From NCBI GenBank assembly GCA_907163375.1, contig CAJQUW010008596.1, positions 1 through 64,000 of the forward strand: 64,000 bases of DNA, in the 5' to 3' direction. The notes beneath the pieces are model-generated. The model was not told the origin of the DNA. It worked only from the letters and a program-made list of their open reading frames with translations, and ran no database searches. A program made the translations under genes and the position numbers. Below are positions 55,901 through 64,000 of this stretch, in pieces. The stretch is from Prostheceraeus crozeri. Taxonomy: Eukaryota > Platyhelminthes > Polycladida > Euryleptidae. Position 1 is the stretch's first letter; each line of letters starts with the position of its first letter.

Positions 55901-58000
55901 TGGGCACCTCCTATATCGTGTTATCAAATGGAATTTGTAATGGTAGATTGTTTGAGTCGATAGTTCTAAAGATGCCTCCCAAAGCTTATATCGGGCTGAA
56001 CCGGAAAGTGCAGCTTAAAACCGGGTTGTTACCATTTTGCTGAGCGTAAAGCATTTTCAAATACATCTGTCATTAGTGAAGTACATTTTCAGATTTGATT
56101 ATTATTCATCGAAAAAGCTTCTTCATTTTGAACATAACTCATCAGAGTTAGCTCAACAGAGTCAGAGATCATGTCATCATATATCTTGAATATTCAATAG
56201 TCTGTTCAATTTCTGTTGCAGGAAATTTGAGAGAAACGTCACTCCTTCTTTGCACTTTCGGTGGTTGCCATTGAGGGAATAACTTTGAAAATAAAAACTG
56301 TTTAACCAATAAGATATTGATCTACTCTTTAGAATTTGCAATGTCAATGCAACATATTAATCCTTTTCAACTTAAGTAGCAAGCACCAAACAGTACTTTT
56401 TGGGTGTACTGTGGTCGACTATGGTTAACCATTACAAGGCATTTCAGCTTACTTTTTTGCATCATTCACTATACTTCAATGGAAGTCAATAATCATATTC
56501 AAAAGATATACTCTATACATATGTTTTCAGAGTTCACTGCATACAACTGCATTCCTAAATTCTATTACCATGATGTTTGCAAAGAGAATGTGTCACCGAA
56601 GAAAATAAGAGAAGCCATCGAGTCAGCGCTAAACACTGCAAAACCTGACAAAACACAGAAGGCGTGAAACATTTGTTCGGTGTGCCAGCAGTCGTGTTTC
56701 GGATTTAAGGTCTTCGTGAGTCTCAAAATGCATGTAGTAAACTATTAGTACACGCAAAAATTGATTGCTGACTGAGAAAATTAGATATATCTACTACACT
56801 GCAAATATAATCACTCTTTATTTATGACGCGACATATCCGAACAAAAGGGGCCCTTGTTAAATTGAAAGATAATCAAAAATTAGAGAATCAATTCTAATA
56901 GATTTTCCGAAGTGCAGATCTACTTCATTACAGCGCATATTAGATTTCTTATTTTTGATTGAATATTTGCGTTTTATTTTCAGGGGCATTATAATATAGA
57001 ATAATTGATTAATTATGTGTACTTAGAAAACAATATGATGTTCGTAGAGAAACCAAACTATTGTTCAATAAAATGTAAGTTGCAGCTTAGAGCTTCTTTA
57101 CATTCTTTCTCATAAGTAGAAAACATTAAATGTGCTAATAAATCTCAGAATATAAATCGTGATGACAAGCTGCAAACGAAAAAGACAAATGAGTAATATA
57201 ATAAATGATCACATGTAAGACATCATGATAGTCACAAAACTAAGGCTGAGTGATGAGGAGCCGGTGCTTGCAGCCTAATGCAGGAATCGGTTGCAACCAT
57301 GATAGAATGAAGGGGATGCATGGTATAGAATTTTTTCTAAACGTCGAACTTCTTACCTGTTTTGATAAGTTTGAGTATATTCCACTTACAGTATCACACC
57401 TTTATCAGATCTATAAATCAATATCAGTATTTGTGGCTTTTATGTAGATTATATATTACATTTCGTGAGACATGAGAGATCCTGCATGCAAGGCTGGCTG
57501 GTTTTTGCCGAATATCGGACCCATGTTAACATTAAGCTACAGTATATACCACATTTTCAATTGTTGATTGACCTATCATGGTCTGTCGATGAGACAGCTG
57601 AGCAAATCCTCGTAAGGACTACAGAAGAATTGTGAAAATTCTGTGTATATTTATACACGGAACGCTAGATTAGTCTTAGTGTAAGGACCATCAAAATTTG
57701 CTGTGATCCTCAGTAAAGATTAAATTCTTATATCTGCACTGAATGTTGTTCATCAATTGAATTTGAAACTATCAACTTGGCAGTCATTGCCATTACCGAG
57801 GCAATTGCTTGTTAAGTGTAATTGTCTGGATTATTCACTGTGCCTTTGTTATGGCATTTTTCTTTAAAAAGGTTTCATGTGTTTTTTTGCATGTACCAAG
57901 TGTGAAGCCAAATAGTGTGAAACTCTGATTTTGACTATATAGTAGTATTAGCGTATATCTTGTAGGAATGAAAATCACAAAATACATTGAGACATATGCA
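53000..58000. other. Gene-free region
   Basis: About 5 kb of background DNA. Noticed: TATTA-rich stretch at 53823-53880, a GC patch at 53995-54060 with AAATACCGGTCGCG (compare 21986), and an AT-rich TATATACAGTATATGCATATACTGTATATA palindromic stretch at about 55434-55467. No supported gene. Confidence 0.45.
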
Positions 58001-58002
58001 GA

Positions 58003-58862
58003 TTATACAAATTGGTACAAGAAAAAGAAAAAAATAGCATTCAAGTAATCATTGTTTTCATCACAATAATGAAAGGAAAGGTTATGTAACACTGTAACCC
58101 ACGGGAAAAATGAATCAGCACGACGAGCAGTTTTGCAAAATAGGACTCGAAACTTCCTAGTGAAAGTTAGTCTTTCAGGCACCAGATGATGCAGCGGATG
58201 TTCAGTAGATGATTCTGCTCGATGCAGCAGCCGAAAACCGACGTGTTCAAATTTCACATTTAAAGGAGGAAAGGCATCGCAGGTACAATCAGATTCACAG
58301 ATCAGCCGATGTGCTCTTTTCTGGAAACGCTATAGCTTACTTAGTAAGACCGCGCTGGCAACTGCCCATAAATCGGTGACGCATGCAAAAATATTGCTGT
58401 TATGATTGAGTGATATACCAATTTTAATTCTCTAGGCTGAAGTGTCTGCTTCAAGCAGCGAACAACATGAAGTCTTTGTGAAGCTAACCTTAAGACACAC
58501 GAAATTAGATCATTCCATTTCAGTTGGTCATTTATGGTTACACCAAGGATCCTAGCTGAGTGATCAAGCATGAATCCGGTATTTGCGTTCTCAACAACAT
58601 TATTTGATTTAACAGCTGCTTGCACTTTCGCTCGTTCAGCTGTAGACCATGACTTTCGAACATAGATTTGATAAAGTTCATAGTCACAGTTGATCACTAT
58701 ATATCTTGCGGTCAAAAATAAAAGTACTTTCAATTGATGTTCAATACTTCGAAGACAAAATGAGGGAATGCTGTTAATAGAAGGATGCCATGCGCATTTA
58801 TTGATCCAGTAATCATTTAAAGTTTTGTTCATATTTTGCTTAATCTGCCAATTGACAAGCAA
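58003..58862 (-). pseudogene. Non-LTR RT thumb and tail fragment
   Basis: Reading leftwards: I-L-G-V-T-I-N-D-Q-L-K-W-N at about 58540, then L-V-Y-H-S-I-I-T-A-I-F-L-H-A-S-P-I-Y-G and a stop at 58341. A gap follows, and the frame 58257-58003 then has the closing S-T-E-H-P-L-H-H-L-V-P segment. These are the usual order of the thumb and the C-terminal tail in jockey/RTE-like retroelements. It is 5' truncated and decayed; the palm with its catalytic D-D is missing. Confidence 0.6.
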
Positions 58863-59618
58863 TTATTCATTGTTCGCTTTCATTTAGCATGTTTATGCCA
58901 AAAAATTCCATGTCGATTTGAACACAGGTATATCATGTTCTCACATTGTCAGCATTTGACCTGCTCTTGAACTCAGATGAGGGACCCATCGGTTGAAACA
59001 CTTGTACCCTAGCATGTCTTTGTTCTCAGAATACTTGCTGAATTCGTGCAATTGATTAATTAGAGAAAAATTAAAACAGTGGGAAAAATAATGCGACATA
59101 CACAGTGAAATGAGCAAATTGTTCATCTGCTAGGGATGATGAAGTTAATTCTTTCCCGTGCTGAAATGTGGGATTACGTGACGTCCTCCATTCAGCTTCT
59201 TAATGGCTTTTACGTTATACTCGTAATTTGGTATTGAATATCATTAGGAAAACACAAACACATGTACATTGAATAATGACGTTTTGTGACATCATTCTTA
59301 AATCTGTGCAATATCGAGCTTTCGGCTGTTGTGAACAATTGTGGATCCCTTCAAAAATAAAAGTTCATGTTCATTTTAGGCTTCGAGTCAAATTTGTCAC
59401 AAGGTTGTTTTTGAAGTCATGGCAGCATGATTCTAGAAGGGGTCTTTTCTTGAGAAGTTGAAGTTTTCTACAATTCCATTATTTGTCGTTTCAAGAGCAT
59501 GATTTTACTTTGCTAGTGAATGGTTTGCTGTTTTATATTGGGTTTGTTGTATTAGTGCATGAACCCTTGTTTTGCTGAATTGTTTTTTCAGTAGTAACGG
59601 TCGCTCAATCTTCATTTG
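58863..59618. other. Gene-free region
   Basis: Background DNA between two RT fragments; nothing was recognised. Confidence 0.4.
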
Positions 59619-60210
59619 TTAATTCTGTTGACGCTGAAGTTCACAAGCATATTTTCCGATTTTAATAAGTTTATAACAGAGATAATGAATGAGAAGCATT
59701 TGCAAAAAGCGGGTGAAAATCATCTTATTACAGGAAATGCGGCAGGTTGAGTAAAAGGTAGCATATATAAACGCCGAGACACATTTCATTGTTGACATGA
59801 TCAGCTGAAAATTCTTTTTCCACTTGAAATCGAATGAATCAGCTACACCAAGTACTTTTAGTGAGCACACATAATGAAATGGACTGATGTCAAGAGCAAT
59901 GTGCTCGATAAATGTACTGTGCATGTAGTTGCATATTTCTGCCAGATTATCGTGTGAGTTCTTTGATATCGCGTATCACCTGAAAGGCCCTCGAGAACCA
60001 AACGTGCACCCCACAATAGAATCGACTGATGTCAAGAGCAATGTGCACGTGCGTCCTGTCCACCATAGGATCGCCGTTGAACATATTAGAGAGCCAACTA
60101 TCTAAGGTAACTTTGTTTGTTTTGTTAGAAAGCTCACAAGCTCTGAGATCCATTACTACGTGCGAATGGGAATGAAATGAACATTCTCCACAAATATTCA
60201 AACATTTCAT
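59619..60210 (-). pseudogene. Possible degraded RT fragment with internal duplication
   Basis: The frame 59924-59619 has a V-L-G-V-A-D-S-F-D-F-K-W segment like the RT thumb start. A 23-bp direct repeat, GACTGATGTCAAGAGCAATG plus TGC, occurs at about 59883 and 60023 and gives H-I-A-L-D-I-S in both flanking frames. Weak; it could be chance. Confidence 0.3.
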
Positions 60211-61404
60211 GCTAATATGTACTGTACATTATAATTATTAATGGCCGAGGGGGTAATCATATTCCCAATGAAACGGGCCTGGGCAGCGCTGGAAAATTAA
60301 GGGCCATTTACAGGTTGCTGCAAATAGTCATAAGTGATATCTAACTAGCTGTCATCAATATGTTCATGATAAATATGAAGACAATGTGCCACATTAACAA
60401 CCCACGTTGTTACTGTCCACACGCCTACTGCTGGAAGATTTTGCACATACTAGCATCTCACAAAAGTCGAAGCGCCTATAATCCAAAGTACAGATATTTT
60501 CGACGCACATTATTCGGTACGCCGTAGCTTAATGTAAAAAATACATCAAAGAAAATATTTTCGTACATTATTGAGAAAAGCATATGATATGAAATGTGCT
60601 CAAATGGCGGTCATAATAAAATAGAAATATGCGTGTAGTTGTTAGAATAAATAATCTGTGCAACAATGACAATTGAAAGGTAGATACAATAGTTGAAAAA
60701 GTCAGTCAGTCATACTTACATGCATATCAGACGACGATATCATCAGATGGAAAAATATGGATAGGTCCTAAGTCGTCATTAATCGCAACCTGGACAAATT
60801 AAAATTACGATCAACTGCAACTAATATTTCTAGATTTGAGAACATCCGTTTATCATTGGTTCAATAAACAGTTCTCATCGGGGTGTCGCCTCGAAAGCAG
60901 ACTCTTAGCGGGCCTAGTAGCCCAAGGCCGGGCCTGTCCTTGATGATGTTTGTGAACAGAAACGGGGCCTGGAACATTATTTTTCATAAATTACAAGGAT
61001 ACGCAATAGTTTCTTACATGTAAAGAAGTAAGTAAGGCGTTTATTCAAAAGAGATTGGAAGTTAGTTTTAATACGAAGAATTATTTTGATGCAAATCATG
61101 TGAATTTTAAGCTCATGTGATGTGTTCACATGTGCATGAATCATGCGAGTCACCCAACCGTCGTCATGATCAATTGTTGAGCTAACCAGAGCCAATGAGA
61201 CGAGATGATCAACTTCATTGGCGATGGCAGCGTCGAAAGTCTTGTTCATTGATCCTATTTGACTTTAATTTCTAGCTAGATATGTTTATCTGTAGGTCAC
61301 ATAATCAAACTATATACGGCTACCAGTAATTTTCCAAGTTTGTGGTAAGCATCTAACTCAAGTAAATCAAGTTTTTCACAAGTAACCTGGCAATTGACAA
61401 ATGT
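60211..61404. other. Gene-free region
   Basis: Background DNA. An AATATGGATAGGTCCTAAG word at about 60754 recurs in close form near 53725, a possible decayed dispersed repeat. Confidence 0.35.
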
Positions 61405-61650
61405 ATCAAATCTCAACAGCTGCAACGACTACGAGACATGTTTCAGCTTGTTGGGCCCAATCAGTCGTGGGTAGGTTCGAACCAGCGAAGTTGGAGTTAG
61501 CTTTCAACAGACGGTCCGGTGGCCTTGTGGATAGAAGGTATGCCTGCATGTCCTCTAACTCCAACGTCGCTTGCTCGAGCCCACCCACGACTGATGCGGC
61601 CAAACAGGCCGAAACATGTCTCGTGGTGGCTACATCTGTTGAGATTTGAT
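61405..61650. repeat. Fold-back element with a tRNA-like centre
   Basis: Two 96-bp inverted arms (61405-61500 and 61555-61650), about 85% paired by eye, surround a 54-bp spacer. The outer 15 bp (ATCAAATCTCAACAG and its inverse) pair perfectly. On the plus strand TGGCCTTGTGG (61520) resembles a pol III A box and TGCTCGAGCCC (61572) a B box, with about 41 bp between them as in tRNAs. The left arm holds an inverted B-box-like GGTTCGAACC. It is a possible tRNA-derived SINE that became palindromic. Confidence 0.7.
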
Positions 61651-62339
61651 CAGATAAACCAGTTTTTCATTTTCAGATATCAGATATTCATAGTAAATCA
61701 ACAATGGAGATGCAACTGTCTGGTAGGTGTCTATCTTACTTATCGCAAAAGTATATTTGTATTTAACCACAATTTTTAACAGATCAATCAAAGTGGAGCT
61801 ATCTCAAGATCATTATACACTGGATGAAGAAAGGTTATATATTAAAGCGGTGTAGCAGTTCTGTTTTCAGTCTCTTCTTGAAAGCAACAGGCTTTGCAAG
61901 GACGAGATAGAGAGTTTCTTGAAGCAGTTTTGCCTCTTCAATTTTGCATAGAAATAGAAGGAAAGATGTTTCATGGTCAGTTATTTATTCAAGATGCGAT
62001 TCGTCTGCTCTCAATCAGGTGATACAGCAGAGTGATCTAAAACGTAAGTACACAAACGATTACAGTTAACTTACAGTTAACACAGAGATGACATTAAGGC
62101 ACAATAATCAATCAGTAAAGAGTCACAACAAAGGCAGTCAGAGAGGAGAAAGAGAAATGAATAGAGCCGCGATATGTACACATTATTACAACGTAACGGA
62201 AAAGAAAAATACTATACTGAAAACACTTCAGAAAGGAATAATGCCAAAATTGTACAAAAATGTTTCGTTTCAGCACTTTGTGGAGCTTTATTTGAACACG
62301 GTGGATTCTTGACATCATTCTAAAGCCATTGCACAAAGG
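61651..62339. other. Gene-free region before the Penelope-like remains
   Basis: Only short ORFs; a 75-codon ORF (62088-62312) has no known domain. Confidence 0.35.
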
Positions 62340-62882
62340 CAAATTAAGACAACGTCCTCAATTTATACGTCCGACGTCAACTCAGATGACTTCTGTCGCA
62401 CTACCATACCACTAGATTGGCCCTCCTGACATTTACCACGAATTGTATTCCCAACCGATCGCCAAAGGATCCGACTTCGATGCTTGCCCACTCCTCAATT
62501 ATGTATGTACAAATTCTCGTGTAGTTGCGGAAGCAGCTATGTGGGTATCACTGGACGTCGTTTGAGTTATAGGTTGGCTGAGCATGTTCCATAATGGCGT
62601 CAGAATGATGCTAAGAAACCACCGCGTTCAAATAGCGCTCCACAAAGTGCTGTGTAAGGAGACATTTACAAGCGTGCAATAACACCGCAGCAAATGCAAG
62701 GACTTCTTTCCGTGTTTCACCGCCATCAAAAATTGACGCACCTTCGAATCCTGGAGGCTTTGGCCATTAAAGCTGAGTCAACAGATCTGTGTGTACAGAA
62801 GGATTTCGTTTCATCTCTTTTGCTGCCATGGTATTTTTTGTCTATTTTTTCTCCTTTTTTTCTGTTTCCCCTTTTAGATTAG
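62340..62882 (+). pseudogene. Penelope-like element GIY-YIG endonuclease, decayed
   Basis: The frame at 62508-62591 reads F-S-C-S-C-G-S-S-Y-V-G-I-T-G-R-R-L, with a C-x-C zinc-binding pair before a Y-V-G of the GIY-YIG type, then A-E-H-V-P and a TAA. In another frame (62694-62882) follows L-T-H-L-R-I-L-E-A-L-A-I-K and L-C-V-Q-K-D-F-V, a typical Penelope C-terminus. The upstream RT is not recognisable. The stretch 62340-62507 could hold the linker. Penelope-like elements carry this endonuclease after their telomerase-like RT. Confidence 0.65.
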
Positions 62883-62921
62883 ATATATATATATATGTAT
62901 ATAATATATATATATATATAA
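62881..62921. repeat. (TA)n microsatellite
   Basis: Interrupted TA repeat directly after the first Penelope fragment. Confidence 0.9.
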
Positions 62922-63135
62922 ACTCTGAGTACCGAGTTCTGGGTTTTTCCTCCTAACTTTGGGTATACGTTGCTCCTTTCACAGTTGAGCACTTTGACGG
63001 AAATTGATTCAATTCCTCGAAATTATATATATATATATACGGTTTTTTATAAGCAATATACAGTTGCGTAGAGTGCTGAATGGGTGTCAGAGCTTTGATA
63101 AAAACAATAAAATAGTGCGAAACAATATATTTTTG

Positions 63136-63139
<4 letters not shown>

Positions 63140-63202
<63 letters not shown>
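63140..63202. repeat. (TA)n microsatellite, about 63 bp
   Basis: Uninterrupted AT/TA run. It keeps a frame of alternating Ile/Tyr open, which explains a spurious ORF at 63004-63276. Confidence 0.95.
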
Positions 63203-63209
<7 letters not shown>

Positions 63210-63584
63210 CATAATATATTTTCAGGTCCGAAACGTTGTCCAAAAATCAATATTATATTATAAAATGGTATTATAACATCGCCTTCAAAGTATTAGATCA
63301 CAATTATATAGAATGCAAAAGATACCAAGAAAACTGTAACAAAAAGTTTGGCGCGATCAATGTTATAGTAGGAGTGCTATATGACCTGCTGTTTGTACCA
63401 TTTATTCTCTTACTAAACAGACTCCTACCTCTTGGAACACAGGCTTTTTGCCGTGTAATTGCAATATATGTACATACAGTCTCTCATGTAATTATGTTGT
63501 AAATATTTTTAACACTCCTTTTCCCATTGTGCATAAGATCTAATGTACAGATTTTAACATCATCTAGGTGATAATTTGTAATAA

Positions 63585-63985
63585 TTGTAGAGTAACCTAT
63601 GTTGGACAAACCTCTAGATGTTTGCGTTAAACGTATTTCTGAACACATAGCGAATATCAGGGCATGTCATGATGCGTCTGTTGCAAAACATTTTAATTCT
63701 ATTTGTAATCTATCTCATTTTTCTTACTTTGGTGTTGAACATTGTCCGAACACTGAGAAAAGGTTACTGAAAGAGAACAGGTGGATTAAACGGATGTGTG
63801 CTCTTACCCCAAATGGCTTGAATCAAGAAATGAATAAATGTAATAAGTTGCGTTTCACTGTGCCACACAGCAATTGCAGTAAGCGTGTTTTGCGCTATTG
63901 TCAGAAAGAATTGTCTTATGTACAGGTCACTGGTGTTTTTACAAACCAATCGAATTTGCGCACTTTGTTGAGAACTGATGTCTGA
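63585..63985 (+). pseudogene. Second Penelope-type GIY-YIG endonuclease, frameshifted
   Basis: It reads C-R-V-T-Y-V-G-Q-T-S-R-C-L-R (63589-63627), then after a frame change near 63627 R-I-S-E-H-I-A-N-I, V-A-K-H-F-N-S, L-K-E-N-R-W-I and L-T-P-N-G-L-N, to a stop at 63983-63985. The order Y-V-G, R-x-x-E-H, A-x-H-F-N, E-x-x-W-I, P-x-G-L-N is that of GIY-YIG domains in Penelope-like and related retroelements. It differs clearly from the copy at 62340-62882, so two families are present. The RT part was not found upstream. Confidence 0.65.
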
Positions 63986-64000
63986 CTTTACAACTTTTTG

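Noticed and set aside
61512..61590. Functional tRNA gene
   Set aside because: Boxes A and B are recognisable but the stems do not form a proper cloverleaf by eye and the sequence is part of a palindromic repeat.
61401..61649. Genes on both strands (82, 65 and 86 codons)
   Set aside because: They arise from the inverted arms of the fold-back repeat, which read similarly on both strands.
63004..63276. 90-residue membrane protein
   Set aside because: Most of it is the (TA)n microsatellite read as Ile/Tyr.

Overview
This window looks like nuclear DNA from an invertebrate animal. It carries few or no intact host genes and a dense mix of animal-type mobile elements: Polinton/Maverick-like endogenous viruses, CR1-like and other non-LTR reverse transcriptases, a Tc1-type transposase, GIY-YIG domains of Penelope-like elements, MITE-type elements and long fold-back repeats. 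A minus-strand ORF ending in a GTAAGT splice donor and the polyadenylation-like tails of the retroelements also point to a eukaryote. I cannot name the phylum. Nothing bacterial (operons, Shine-Dalgarno sites, CRISPR) was seen.

Region by region. (1) 1-4867 and 8555-15805 hold two copies (A and B) plus fragments of a very AT-rich Polinton/adintovirus-like gene cluster. The gene order is: unknown minus-strand genes, a divergent AT-repeat promoter region, tail-fibre-like coiled-coil protein, small glycine/alanine-rich protein, hexon-like major capsid protein, pX-like core peptide, phospholipase A2 domain joined to an integrase, and a convergent adenain-like protease. Each copy has its own breaks, but both share one frameshift in the capsid gene. 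Small GC-rich perfect hairpins sit at or next to most gene ends. (2) Between the copies (about 4868-7964) lies a decayed RT of an unplaced non-LTR-like family, then a 17-bp-arm hairpin and an AT-rich repeat array. (3) 15.4-18.8 kb holds tandem repeats, a possible spliced exon and a RING-finger remnant. (4) 18.8-20.8 kb is a decayed CR1-like element. (5) 20.8-30.9 kb is mostly gene-free, with a second fragment of the RT family of item 2 at about 29.8-30.1 kb. (6) 30,893-38,289 is a complete but internally deleted Polinton-like insertion of about 7.4 kb. It has 46-bp terminal inverted repeats starting AG and a perfect 6-bp target duplication (TTTGAT). It holds remnants of protein-primed DNA polymerase B, dUTPase, a capsid/penton-type protein, a TBP-like protein and a possible ssDNA-binding protein, and it was itself hit by a MULE-like non-autonomous element with a 10-bp target duplication. 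(7) 38.3-64 kb is non-coding DNA with a Tc1 pseudogene, an almost intact CR1-like retrotransposon (EN + RT, one internal stop), a second copy of the MULE-like element, RT fragments, a near-perfect 106-bp palindrome, a fold-back element with a tRNA-like centre, and two Penelope-type GIY-YIG remnants.

How the parts fit: the two Polinton-like lineages together show the usual module set (replication by PolB, integration by integrase, capsid, protease, membrane-active PLA2), but no single copy is intact, so this is a virus graveyard. The least expected items are the hairpin-at-gene-end arrangement in the AT-rich lineage, and the dUTPase and TBP-like remnants in the TIR-bounded GC-richer lineage.
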